Source: Betaproteobacteria bacterium
GTDB taxonomy: Bacteria; Pseudomonadota; Gammaproteobacteria; Burkholderiales; JAHFRG01
Length of the DNA: 20,911 bases
Assembly (NCBI GenBank): GCA_023258935.1
Contig: JAHFRG010000005.1
Location: forward strand, 1-20,911
Direction of reading: 5' to 3'
The position numbers were made by a program, and so were the translations under genes. Within the stretch, counting starts at the first letter, position 1, and each line of letters begins with the position of its first letter. A model generated the notes under the pieces. It saw nothing but the letters and a program-made list of their open reading frames with translations. It did not search any database and was not told the DNA's origin. This document shows, one piece after another, positions 1 through 8,444 of the stretch.

Positions 1-46
1 TTGGCCACGCAGGACTTGTTCAGAGGTTTCCTAAAGAAACACATTA

Positions 47-1039
47 TCAACTCCCGTCGCCTTTGCGACGGTTCGCCTTAATCCACAGGCGGCCGCCTTC
101 CACCGCCTGCCATCCCAGCAGCGCGGGAATTCCGAGCAGCAAATCGCGCACACGTTTCACCAGGGAGAGAGCCAATCCCATTTCCGGAGTGAGCCCCAGC
201 ATTTGGCCCAGCAGCATGTAAGCGCCCTCCTGCACGCCCAGCGAGCCGGGGACCACAAACGCGGCGCTTGTCACCGCATGGCTCAGGCTTTCGAGAATCA
301 GGGCTTCGAGGAAGCTCACCGGGTTGCCCATGAAATAAAGCGCCAGCCATACCTCGCCAGCGCTGATAATCCAGGAGAAAAGATGGGTTAGGCCTGCGGC
401 AAGGAGCGCGCGGCGCTCGCGGTAGAGTTTCTGGATGGTGTCGTGCAGGTTATTAATTTTCCCGAGCGACAGCCATTCCCACTTATCGGCGAGTTTCTCG
501 ATGAAATCCTCGAGCAGCTTGAACATCCCTTTGCGCTGGGCAATCACAAAACCTCCGAGTGCAAGCGCTGCCAGCACCAAGCCTGCCGCGGCCCAGCGCA
601 CCGTCTGCTCCGAGCCGCCAATCAATACCAGCAACAGCAACCCAAGCAGCGTGAAAAAGAATTGCGCAATAGCCTCGAGCGTGAGATCCACGACCACACT
701 GGCGCCGGCAATTCCCGCCTTGGCGCCGTGGAAGGTCAGAATTCTAGCGCCGACAAACTCACCACCGACTTGCATCACCGGCAGCAGTCTGCCCACGGCT
801 TCGCGCACCGAGCGCGCCCAGAAAAACACCGGCAAGCTGTGGTGCCAGGTGCTGCGCAATAAACGGTGCCAGGCCATTGCGGACAGTGCCATCGGCAACA
901 GGTGAAACAGGCTCACCACTACCAGTCCCCAGCCGGCGGTGAGCAGCAAATCGGAAACCGCCAGAAAGCCGTGGAAGCCGATTAATAAAATTGCAGCAAG
1001 CAGGCCAGCGAGCGCGGTAATGGCAATGACCAGCTTCAT
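47..1039 (-). CDS. hpnL: Hopanoid-associated membrane protein HpnL
   Basis: A 330-residue integral membrane protein of the lysylphosphatidylglycerol synthase TM-region (UPF0104-like) superfamily, assigned to the hopanoid-linked HpnL type. The sequence shows several hydrophobic helices (about residues 5-25, 35-55, 120-140, 147-167 and 215-235, then a C-terminal cluster). It also has the family-like GSLGVQEGAY segment near residue 270. The ATG start overlaps the TGA stop of hpnN by 4 bp (ATGA), which points to translational coupling as the last gene of the leftward hpnI-J-K-N-L operon. Its biochemical role is not established. Hopanoid transport or presentation in the inner membrane is inferred from its position directly behind the RND transporter. 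The only sequence beyond its stop is 46 bases, with no clear terminator. Confidence 0.85.
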   Translation of the reverse strand: MKLVIAITALAGLLAAILLIGFHGFLAVSDLLLTAGWGLVVVSLFHLLPMALSAMAWHRLLRSTWHHSLPVFFWARSVREAVGRLLPVMQVGGEFVGARILTFHGAKAGIAGASVVVDLTLEAIAQFFFTLLGLLLLVLIGGSEQTVRWAAAGLVLAALALGGFVIAQRKGMFKLLEDFIEKLADKWEWLSLGKINNLHDTIQKLYRERRALLAAGLTHLFSWIISAGEVWLALYFMGNPVSFLEALILESLSHAVTSAAFVVPGSLGVQEGAYMLLGQMLGLTPEMGLALSLVKRVRDLLLGIPALLGWQAVEGGRLWIKANRRKGDGS

Positions 1040-3660
1040 CGCTTATCCTCAGTGGCGCTCATGACGGCGGGCAGAACTACCAACGTGCACAGTAGCGTGA
1101 ACGACAGGGCCAAGGTGAGCAAAAGACCCATGCCGGCCAAGCCGCGGTGTTCGGAGAAAGCCAGCGAGCCGAACGAAACCACAATGGTAAGTGCGCTGAA
1201 CAGTACCGCGCGTGGCGTGCTGCTGCGGAACAGGTGCTCAACGTCAAGCCCGCTTCTTTTGCGCATCACCAGGTAAATGCCGAAGGCTATCCCTAAGCCC
1301 AGCAGCAGCGGCAGCGCAATGATGTTCGCCAGGTTAAGCGGCAGGTTGAGAATCACGGAACTTGCCGCGGTCATTGCCATTGCCAGAAACAACGGCAGCA
1401 ATACCTGAAATGCGCCGGAGACGCTTTGCAATACCAGGAGCAGCAGGATTAACGCCGCGCATAAGGCAATTACAGAAGCCTGCAGGCAGGCCCGCACCAC
1501 CGTGTCGCCGCCTTCGACCAGCGCCACCGGGGTGCCGATGGCCTGGGGTACGACTTTTTGCACCTCGTATACAAAGCGGCGCAATTCCTTGTTGTCGGTT
1601 ATATTGATTTTGGGAAAGACCTCAACCCGGGCGCGGCCGTCGGCAGCGACATATCTTTCCCGCAAATCCTGCGGCACATCCTTGAGCTCGATGTGCTGCG
1701 GTTGTAGGAGCTTGCGCAAATTCGCCAGATTCTGCGGCAAGTCGCCTACCACGCCGTCGCGCAGCTGCTGGAGCGCCTGGTCCGGCCAGCCAGGGACGGA
1801 TTTAAGCTTTTCCAGAGCGTTTGCCAGGCGCTTCATGCTTGCGGCAAAAGCGGAATCGGGATTTTCCCCGCCGGCTTCCTGCAATTTTTTCTGAAACTGT
1901 TCCACGGCCCGGAACTCTTCTTGCGTGCTCGGCGCAGCAACACGCGCCGGTGTAACCAGCGGTTGCAGCACCAGCGCCATGTCAGCTACGATCGCAAGCT
2001 TTTCGTCCTGGTCGTCTGGCACAAAACTGGCGAGTGTCAGCGCTTTGTCCACTAGCGGCAACTTCTCGACCTTTGCCGCGACTTCCTTGGCTTCGTTGAG
2101 ATTGGCGGTGAGTACGTCAATGGTATAAGGCGTGGTGTTGGGATCATTCAGCAGGTCGAGGAAGGTGGCGACCGACTCGGTGTTCGGGTCCTTCATGTTG
2201 AGGGGGTTGAAATCGAAGCGCACCTGTGACAGCAGCACCAGCGAAACCACTGCAGCCAGCGCGGCCACGCCAAGAATGCGTTTTCTGTGACGACGCACCG
2301 GGAAGCGCAAGCGCGTAAGCACGCTGCTCTTCGGCAATTTGCTTTCCATGTCGACCGGCATCAGTTTCAGCAGCGCCGGAAGCAAAGTGAGGTTGAATAT
2401 CAACGCGATGAACATGCTCACGCCGGAAATAACGCCAAGCTCGGCAAGCCCGCGGTAACTGGTGAAGGTAAAGGAGAAAAAGCTGATGGCGGCAGCGAGC
2501 GCCGCCAGCGTCAACATCCCACCCGCGCCATTGGCGGCTTCGCTCAAGGCGAGATCGTAGTTCTTGGTGCGATGCAGCTCCTCCTTGTAACGCATGCCGA
2601 ACTGAATGCCGAAATCGACACCCAGGCCGATGAACAGCACGGCGAAGGTCACTGAAATCAAATTGAGATGGCCGATGGCAAAAGTGGTAAAAGCCGCAGT
2701 CCAAATCAGGCCAACAAACAGCGTGATCAGAATCGCTACCACGAGTCGGGCGGAACGCAGCCCAACGACTAAAATCAAGCATACCAGCAGCGTGGAGAGA
2801 ATGACTGCTGTGCTGGCGCCTCGCTCAACACTGCCCAGTTCTTCATCCTGGATGGGAACTTCTCCGGTAAGACGTACGCGCACTCCATGTTGCGGGTCGA
2901 GCTGTAATTCCTGTGCGACCCGGCGGACGGTGTTAATTCCCTCATGGCCCGGCTGCATCGAGGAGTAATCGAATTTGGGTTTGATAAGGATGAAGTGCCG
3001 CCGGTCGTTGCCTTGGGCCAGCGTGCCTTCGATGAACTGGCCGCGCCAGGATTGTTTGACCTGGCGCCCTGCGGACAGAGCCTCGGCGATGCCGCTGATG
3101 CTGTCCAGCATTGTCTTCAAGCGCACGCGGTAGTCAGCACTTAGGTTTTCATCGAGCGCGCGGCCAAGCACGGTAAACAGGCCGCGCAAGCTGGGGTCTT
3201 GCGCCAGCGTGCCGAGAAACGGCGCAGCCTCGGTCAAGTGGTCGGAAAGCTGCAGCAATTCAATTTTGTCGGGATAAAGCAGCCCGTTCTGTGAGAAGAA
3301 GCTGGTTTGCTCCGGGTCATAAATCGATTCGAGCGTCGTTTTTTCCTGTTTCAGCCGCGCCATGAGTTTCTGCGAAGCTGCATTGGCGTTATCCGCGCTG
3401 TCTCCATCAATCACCACCACTATCAAATCGGAAAACTGCGGAAAGGCCTTCCGCATATCCGCTTCCAGCTGGCGGAAGCGCAGCTGGGGATCGAGCATTT
3501 TGCTGAGATCGGTGTCGAGGCTTAAGTAGGTTGCGGTGTAGTAGAGAAACACCGCAGTCAACAGCAAGACGATCGTCACCAAACCTTTGGCGGCGCGGGC
3601 AGAGAACTCCACCAGGCGCACCACGACGCGGAGATACTGACTACCAAAGCTATTTAGCAA
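1036..3660 (-). CDS. hpnN: Hopanoid RND transporter HpnN
   Basis: An 874-residue MMPL/RND-type exporter. The family moves hopanoids from the inner to the outer membrane. The architecture is the classic duplicated one: an N-terminal helix (about residues 28-48), a large periplasmic loop, a five-helix bundle (about 280-435) containing the GLGVDFGIQFGMRYKEE stretch, a helix near 460-480, a second large periplasmic loop, and a second five-helix bundle (about 735-870) with LLGLGIAFGIYLVMRKRS. Length fits the family. The start is TTG at 3658-3660, with a purine-rich GGGGAC upstream. No in-frame ATG occurs before the first helix. A 58-bp gap separates it from hpnK, while it overlaps hpnL by 4 bp. 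It is the transport step of the locus. Confidence 0.92.
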   Translation of the reverse strand: MLNSFGSQYLRVVVRLVEFSARAAKGLVTIVLLLTAVFLYYTATYLSLDTDLSKMLDPQLRFRQLEADMRKAFPQFSDLIVVVIDGDSADNANAASQKLMARLKQEKTTLESIYDPEQTSFFSQNGLLYPDKIELLQLSDHLTEAAPFLGTLAQDPSLRGLFTVLGRALDENLSADYRVRLKTMLDSISGIAEALSAGRQVKQSWRGQFIEGTLAQGNDRRHFILIKPKFDYSSMQPGHEGINTVRRVAQELQLDPQHGVRVRLTGEVPIQDEELGSVERGASTAVILSTLLVCLILVVGLRSARLVVAILITLFVGLIWTAAFTTFAIGHLNLISVTFAVLFIGLGVDFGIQFGMRYKEELHRTKNYDLALSEAANGAGGMLTLAALAAAISFFSFTFTSYRGLAELGVISGVSMFIALIFNLTLLPALLKLMPVDMESKLPKSSVLTRLRFPVRRHRKRILGVAALAAVVSLVLLSQVRFDFNPLNMKDPNTESVATFLDLLNDPNTTPYTIDVLTANLNEAKEVAAKVEKLPLVDKALTLASFVPDDQDEKLAIVADMALVLQPLVTPARVAAPSTQEEFRAVEQFQKKLQEAGGENPDSAFAASMKRLANALEKLKSVPGWPDQALQQLRDGVVGDLPQNLANLRKLLQPQHIELKDVPQDLRERYVAADGRARVEVFPKINITDNKELRRFVYEVQKVVPQAIGTPVALVEGGDTVVRACLQASVIALCAALILLLLVLQSVSGAFQVLLPLFLAMAMTAASSVILNLPLNLANIIALPLLLGLGIAFGIYLVMRKRSGLDVEHLFRSSTPRAVLFSALTIVVSFGSLAFSEHRGLAGMGLLLTLALSFTLLCTLVVLPAVMSATEDKR

Positions 3661-3718
3661 GAGCTGTCCCCGTTCGTGGGTGCGAAGCTGCGTTGTGACT
3701 TGCCGGGATTCATGCGAT

Positions 3719-4588
3719 TCAAGAAAAAGGATTGGCCGGGAGATCGCCGAAACTGATTTTTTCTATCTGGTGCTGGCGCACAGAGCGCGCGACCATGGGG
3801 CTCACCAAGGCCTGGAACTCGGCTTGATGTTCATAATGCGTCATCCCGGGGTCCATGCAGTCCCAAGCTTCAAGCGCCGGATGGAAGTACATTTCCGAGA
3901 CGCCATGCGGCAGGTGCGCGAGCAAACCCAGCACCCGTTGTTCGGTCATGTGCCCGGTATCGTTCATGCCGAAGATGTAATCGTTGTGCAGCATCCGCGC
4001 TTTTTTCAGCCGCCATTTCATCAGGCTCATCCAGGGGCTGAGCAACAGTGAACTGACAAGACGCCGCGGCAGCGCGTTGCGCGCGGCGCGCCAGGAACTC
4101 AACAACGGCTCGCGCGGCAGACGCACGGCGCGCGCGCCATATTCACGTCCCACCTTGAGGATCAGGCTTAATACGGTCGGGTGCACATGCATGTGGTTGT
4201 GCGCGTTGACGTGATCCAGCATAAGGCCGGTGTTGTGGAAGGCTGCAAACTGCGCGCGTATTTCTGCTTCGAGTTGCCGCCTGACCTTGGGGCGGAAAAA
4301 GAAATTAATCCCGGCGCGCGCAAGTTGTGTGGAGAAATTTCCCTGATTGTCCACCAGGTCGGGAATACGGGCGGGTGGCAGAAGCGGGCGACCGCAGACC
4401 AGAACCACATGCAGTCCCACTTTGAGAGAGGACATGCGCTTGGAGCGTTCCACTGCGTCTAGAGCTGCGGCAGCGCCCACCATGAGACTCGCGGTGGTGA
4501 GAATACCGTTTTGATGCGCCTGCTCAATTGCCTCGTTGACGGGAAGGGATGCGCCAAAGTCGTCAGCCGTGACGATTAGCCGCTTCAA
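3719..4588 (-). CDS. hpnK: Hopanoid deacetylase HpnK (YdjC/ChbG family)
   Basis: A 289-residue carbohydrate deacetylase of the YdjC/ChbG fold. In the established pathway HpnK removes the acetyl group from N-acetylglucosaminyl bacteriohopanetetrol made by HpnI, giving glucosaminyl-BHT for HpnJ. Visible metal and catalytic signatures are TADDFG at residues 7-12 and the histidine-rich HVNAHNHMHVHP segment near residues 125-137. The family N-terminus MKRLIVTADDFG starts exactly at a TTG codon, whose TTGA overlaps the hpnJ stop by 4 bp. The TTG is therefore a confident start, probably read by termination-reinitiation. A 58-bp gap to hpnN follows, with no obvious terminator, so the operon probably continues. 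Confidence 0.92.
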   Translation of the reverse strand: MKRLIVTADDFGASLPVNEAIEQAHQNGILTTASLMVGAAAALDAVERSKRMSSLKVGLHVVLVCGRPLLPPARIPDLVDNQGNFSTQLARAGINFFFRPKVRRQLEAEIRAQFAAFHNTGLMLDHVNAHNHMHVHPTVLSLILKVGREYGARAVRLPREPLLSSWRAARNALPRRLVSSLLLSPWMSLMKWRLKKARMLHNDYIFGMNDTGHMTEQRVLGLLAHLPHGVSEMYFHPALEAWDCMDPGMTHYEHQAEFQALVSPMVARSVRQHQIEKISFGDLPANPFS

Positions 4589-6009
4589 ACCCGATCTTCC
4601 CGCCCGTAAAGAAAGCGAAAGAACTCCACGCCTTCGCGCAGCCGGCGCTTGGTCATTTCCCAGCTTTGCATCATTTCGAAAGTGATCTCGGCGATCTTGT
4701 TGGGACGGAAATAGAAGCGCTTGTAGAATTTTTCCAGCGCAGCGAAGATTTCCTCATGCGACAGGTGCGGATAGTTGAGCGAACTGACCTGAAATCCTTC
4801 TTGCGCGACGATGTGCGAGGAATCCCTAAGCAGCCAGCCGTTCTCTAGCGCCTGTTTGTGCAGATAGGTTCCAGGGTAGGCGGCTGCGAGCGAGACCTGA
4901 ATGGTATATGGATTGATCTCTTTGGCGAAGCGTATAGTCTCTTCGATGGTGTCGTGAGTCTCGCCGGGCAGGCCCATGATAAACGTGCCATGCACCACCA
5001 CGCCGAGCTTGTGGCAGTCGGCCATGAAGCGGCGCGCCATGTCCACGTGCATGCCTTTCTTGATGTTGACCAGGATTTGCTGGCTGCCGGTCTCGAATCC
5101 CACCAGCAGCAGGCGCAAGCCGTTTTCCTTCATTACCTTGAGGCTTTCATAGGGCACGTTGGCCTTGGCGTTGCACGACCAGGTCACGCCCAGCTTGCCG
5201 AGCCCCTTGGCAATCTCCTCGGCGCGCGGCAAATCGTCGGTGAACGTGTCATCGTCGAAGAAGAATTCCTTCACCTTCGGGAAATATTCCTTGGCGCGCG
5301 CAATTTCCGCGATGACGTTTTCCGGGCTGCGGGTGCGGTAGCGGTGACCGCCTATGGTTTGCGGCCACAGGCAGAAGGTGCAGCGCGACTTGCAGCCGCG
5401 CCCGGTATAAAGCGACACGTAAGGATGCTGCAAGTAACCGATAAAATAATCTTCAATTACCAGGTCACGCTTATAGACGTCGACGACCCAAGGCAGCTGG
5501 TCCATGTTTTCGATCATTGCGCGGTCGCGGTTATGCACTACTTTGCCATTGACTTTGTAGCTGATGCCGTCGATTTCAGCAAGCGGACGACCGGAGGCAA
5601 CATCGTGGACAGTAAAATCGAATTCGTTGCGTGCGACGAAGTCAATCGCGTGCGAATGCTTAAGCGAAAGCTCGGATTGCACTGCCACGTGCGCGCCGAT
5701 GAAGCCAATCATGAGCATGGGGTTTTTGGCTTTAAGCGCTTCAGCGACTTTGGCGTCGGATTCAAAAGAGGGTGTGCTGGTATGCAGAATGGCGAGTTCA
5801 TAATTGTTGGCGAGCGGCAGAATGTCATTAACCGACAGGCCTCGCGCGGGCGCGTCAATCAGCTTGCTGCCTGGCACCAGTGCCGCGGGCTGGGCGAGCC
5901 AGGTGGGATACCAGAACGAGCGGATTTCCCGCCGCGCCTGGTAGCGTGAGCCGGCGCCACCGTCGAATCCTTCAAACGACGGAGGATTCAGAAACAGGGT
6001 TTTCATCAT
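4585..6009 (-). CDS. hpnJ: Hopanoid radical SAM enzyme HpnJ
   Basis: A 474-residue B12-binding-domain radical SAM protein. HpnJ is known to convert the glucosaminyl group of bacteriohopanetetrol to the cyclitol ether. The N-terminal third resembles a cobalamin-binding Rossmann-like domain. The radical SAM cluster motif CKSRCTFC (CxxxCxxC, about C206, C210, C213) sits after YTGRG, followed by the FFFDDDTFTDD and VGFETGSQQIL stretches typical of the SAM barrel. The ATG start overlaps the hpnI stop as ATGA, and the stop overlaps the hpnK start, so the three genes are translationally coupled. A second in-frame ATG follows immediately (codon 2). Finding hpnI, J and K together supports cyclitol-ether hopanoids as the end product. 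Confidence 0.94.
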   Translation of the reverse strand: MMKTLFLNPPSFEGFDGGAGSRYQARREIRSFWYPTWLAQPAALVPGSKLIDAPARGLSVNDILPLANNYELAILHTSTPSFESDAKVAEALKAKNPMLMIGFIGAHVAVQSELSLKHSHAIDFVARNEFDFTVHDVASGRPLAEIDGISYKVNGKVVHNRDRAMIENMDQLPWVVDVYKRDLVIEDYFIGYLQHPYVSLYTGRGCKSRCTFCLWPQTIGGHRYRTRSPENVIAEIARAKEYFPKVKEFFFDDDTFTDDLPRAEEIAKGLGKLGVTWSCNAKANVPYESLKVMKENGLRLLLVGFETGSQQILVNIKKGMHVDMARRFMADCHKLGVVVHGTFIMGLPGETHDTIEETIRFAKEINPYTIQVSLAAAYPGTYLHKQALENGWLLRDSSHIVAQEGFQVSSLNYPHLSHEEIFAALEKFYKRFYFRPNKIAEITFEMMQSWEMTKRRLREGVEFFRFLYGREDRV

Positions 6010-7016
6010 GGATTACGAACTCCTTTGTTCATCAACTGCCCGTCGGAGCGGACCGAAAACTGCTGTTCCCGCCACTCAACGCTGCGGCCGAAGAAACTTG
6101 CCGCCCACATCAGGAAACCGATCAAATCACGGACGGGCGCAAGCCAGGGCTTAGCGGGTCCGCGGATACGGAAACTGGCGTGCACCGCCCGTTGCAGTAA
6201 GACGCGTAGTATAACCGAAACAGCCACCACCATTAACCCCGCCGCCACAGGCTCAAGCGGCAAAAACAGCAGGGAAATCGCGACCGGATAGGTGATGAAG
6301 GAAAACGCGTAACCTGCCGGCTGCATCGCTCGTATGGTGCGCGCCCAGCGCAGTTCATGTTGGAACAGCGACCTGAAATTAGGTTCCCAGACCCTGTTTT
6401 CCACTACATAGTCGAGCAGTATCACTTTGAGTCCCTGTTGCGCGACATGCTTGCCCAACATGTGGTCATCGGCGAGCTGGTCGGCGAGCGCGGGAAATCC
6501 GCCGCTTGCTTCCAGCGCCTTGCGGGTAACCGCCATGGTCGCGCCAAAACAGAAGCGCAATTCCTGGAATGACAGTGCTACCAAAACTGAAGGGGCAAAA
6601 CAATTATTGATAAACATCGCACCCAATCGCGATGGCAATCCAGCGCCCGCTGTTCCCTTGTAAAGACAGGTGACCGCACCCACCTGCGGATCTTCGAATG
6701 GCGCAGCCACCGCCCGAAGATAGTGGCGTTCCACACGCATGTCGCTGTCGGCGATCACTAGTAGGTCATGTTTCGCCGCGCGGTACATGCTCGCCAGAAT
6801 ACAAACCTTGAGATTGGCGCCGATCACCGTTTCATCCACGATCAGCGACAAATTGAGTCGAGGAAATTCTTTGATGATGCGCTCAATGACTGCGATCGCT
6901 GGATCCTGTGCATCGCGTACGCCAAACACCACCTGATAATCAGGGTAATCCTGGTCGCAGAACGAGCGCAGGTTTTCATACAATTCCGGTTCCATGCCGC
7001 AAACCGGTTTCAGCAA
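6006..7016 (-). CDS. hpnI: Hopanoid glycosyltransferase HpnI (GT2)
   Basis: A family 2 glycosyltransferase, ceramide-glucosyltransferase-like. HpnI is known to add N-acetylglucosamine to bacteriohopanetetrol. Visible features are LKPVCGMEPELYENLRSF at the N-terminus, the metal-binding DSD at residues 90-92 (ADSDMRV), FGATMAVTRKALE, the acceptor-site ADDHMLG and HELRWARTIR segments, and hydrophobic helices near the C-terminus (about 245-285). The coordinates given start at the first accepted start codon, TTG at 7014-7016. This almost certainly truncates the protein: the frame stays open upstream and encodes the family's N-terminal anchor (see the next entry). The stop overlaps hpnJ by 4 bp. 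It is the first gene of the leftward operon. Confidence 0.9.
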   Translation of the reverse strand: MLKPVCGMEPELYENLRSFCDQDYPDYQVVFGVRDAQDPAIAVIERIIKEFPRLNLSLIVDETVIGANLKVCILASMYRAAKHDLLVIADSDMRVERHYLRAVAAPFEDPQVGAVTCLYKGTAGAGLPSRLGAMFINNCFAPSVLVALSFQELRFCFGATMAVTRKALEASGGFPALADQLADDHMLGKHVAQQGLKVILLDYVVENRVWEPNFRSLFQHELRWARTIRAMQPAGYAFSFITYPVAISLLFLPLEPVAAGLMVVAVSVILRVLLQRAVHASFRIRGPAKPWLAPVRDLIGFLMWAASFFGRSVEWREQQFSVRSDGQLMNKGVRNP

Positions 7017-7148
7017 GGCGATTGCGGGACAATATCTACTTTGCGTCGGTTGATGGCTGCCAAAGGCGATGACGCAGCGAATGGCATAGACGAGATAAGC
7101 AAGCGCCGCCAGTGTGATTGCGAAATCAATTAAGGTAAATGTGACGAT
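7017..7148 (-). other. Probable N-terminal extension of hpnI with a non-canonical start
   Basis: The hpnI frame is open from a stop at 7191-7193. Translation of 7017-7148 gives a hydrophobic helix (reading IVTFTLIDFAITLAALAY, then LVYAIRCVIAFG) and a short linker ending in CPAIALLKPVCG. This is the arrangement normally seen at HpnI N-termini. A strong Shine-Dalgarno AAGGAG lies at 7156-7161 on the minus strand. At good spacing behind it are two ATC codons (7149-7151 and 7146-7148), and there is no ATG, GTG or TTG. Starting at the second ATC gives about 380 residues, close to the family size as I know it. Either AUC initiation, a sequencing or assembly error in an ATG, or a genuine start loss would explain this. 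Confidence 0.65.
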
Positions 7149-7151
7149 GAT

Positions 7152-7357
7152 GCTGCTCCTTGTTTTAATACTTGTTGCCAGCTGCGGATTTTAGCATGAT
7201 TGATCCTGCTTCCGGTTGCGCAGGACACGCTATTTTATGAAACAGGTGATGCGGACGCGGCGGCACGGTAATTTAAGCTAAAATGGGCCTCTTCAGGACA
7301 GAAACCTCCATCCATCCGGCGCCATGGCGCAAGATTACGAACGACGAGGGAAAATAC
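7152..7357. promoter_or_regulatory. Divergent control region of the two hopanoid operons
   Basis: These roughly 200 bp separate the hpnI ribosome-binding site (AAGGAG at 7156-7161, minus strand) from the squalene synthase start at 7358. The region must carry both outward promoters or leaders. On the plus strand TAAAAT at 7279-7284 could be a -10 box, but no convincing -35 lies 16-18 bp upstream. On the minus strand the complement of ATTTTA at 7190-7195 is a similarly weak -10 candidate. The plus-strand ribosome-binding site GAGGG at 7346-7350 lies 7 nt before the ATG at 7358, and this decides that start. No clear operator palindrome was found. Confidence 0.4.
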
Positions 7358-8407
7358 ATGCCGCAATGGCAGCCTGATAAAAGCGGCCAGCTTTGCGGTG
7401 AAGCCTATCAGGACTATATCCTGGAGGGGGTGTCGCGCACTTTTGCGCTCACCATTCCCCAGCTGCCATCGGGCCTGCGCAACCCGGTGAGCAACGCTTA
7501 CCTGTTGTGCCGCATTGCCGACACCATTGAAGACGAACCCGCCTTGAGCGCCGAGCAGAAGCGCTATTTCTCGCGGCAATTCATCAAAGTCGTTGCCGGC
7601 GAAGTTCCATCGGAAACATTTGCCGCAGAATTTTGTCCATTGCTTTCCGAGCATACGCCGGAAGCGGAAAAAGACCTGATCAGGAACATGCCGCAGGTCA
7701 TCCGCATCACCCACAGTTTCAGCGATAATCAACGAGCGGCGATGTTGCGCTGTATTCGCATCATGGCCAATGGCATGGCAACGTTCCAGTCGAATCCAAG
7801 TCCAAACGGATTAAAGGACCTGTCGCAACTTGACAGCTATTGCTACCACGTTGCCGGCGTGGTAGGGGAAATGCTTACTGAACTCTTTTGCGATTACTCG
7901 GAAGAAATCGGAAAAAATCGCGAAAGAATGCTAAAATTGGCAACTTCCTTTGGTCAAGGCCTGCAAATGACCAACATATTGAAAGATATCTGGGAAGACC
8001 GCAGCCGCGGCGCATGCTGGCTGCCGCAGGACATTTTCCGCGAGTGCGGTTTCGATTTAAGAAATTTATCCAAGGATGGCCACGATCCTGCTTTTGGCGC
8101 GGGGTTGGAAAAATTGATTGCAATCGCCCATGCTCATCTGCGCAATGCCTTGGCCTATACTCTGCTTATTCCTAAGCGTGAAACCGGCATACGCAAGTTC
8201 TGCTTCTGGGCGTTGGGCATGGCGGTGCTCACTTTGCGCAAGATCAGCGCCAACCGGTCTTTTACTTCCGGCAATGAAGTGAAAATATCCCGGCGCGCGG
8301 TGAAAGCGACGATACTGGCGACGCAGTTAGCCGTGGGCAGCGATACCATGCCTCGCTGGTTATTCAACATGACGGCGCTAGGCCTGCCGCGCGCTGCTGC
8401 ATTGTAA
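7358..8407 (+). CDS. Squalene synthase (one-enzyme Sqs type)
   Basis: A 349-residue trans-isoprenyl diphosphate synthase (squalene/phytoene synthase family), expected to condense two farnesyl-PP into squalene for Shc. Both Mg-binding aspartate motifs are present: DTIED (55-59) and DIWED (210-214, within NILKDIWEDRSRG). VSRTFA (25-30) and YCYHVAGVVGEML (from Y161) are also clear. Near residue 281 the FCFWALGMAVLTL segment, followed by the conserved basic VKISRRAVKA stretch, resembles the C-terminal active-site region of Sqs enzymes more than HpnC or HpnD. The ATG at 7358 was chosen over an in-frame ATG at 7283 because GAGGG sits 7 nt upstream of it and the family N-terminus fits. A 37-bp gap precedes shc. 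HpnD-like function is the alternative. Confidence 0.85.
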   Translation: MPQWQPDKSGQLCGEAYQDYILEGVSRTFALTIPQLPSGLRNPVSNAYLLCRIADTIEDEPALSAEQKRYFSRQFIKVVAGEVPSETFAAEFCPLLSEHTPEAEKDLIRNMPQVIRITHSFSDNQRAAMLRCIRIMANGMATFQSNPSPNGLKDLSQLDSYCYHVAGVVGEMLTELFCDYSEEIGKNRERMLKLATSFGQGLQMTNILKDIWEDRSRGACWLPQDIFRECGFDLRNLSKDGHDPAFGAGLEKLIAIAHAHLRNALAYTLLIPKRETGIRKFCFWALGMAVLTLRKISANRSFTSGNEVKISRRAVKATILATQLAVGSDTMPRWLFNMTALGLPRAAAL

Positions 8408-8444
8408 TTTGGCGCAGAAAAAATAATATTCAGGAAAAAGTCGA

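Noticed and set aside
4858..5949. A 363-codon plus-strand open frame opposite hpnJ
   Set aside because: It is an antisense shadow of a gene with clear radical SAM motifs. Its translation is His- and Val-rich, with no recognisable domain.
7223..7262. Classic sigma-70 promoter for the squalene synthase operon
   Set aside because: TATTTT at 7231-7236 has no -35 box at a usable distance, so I kept only a general control region.
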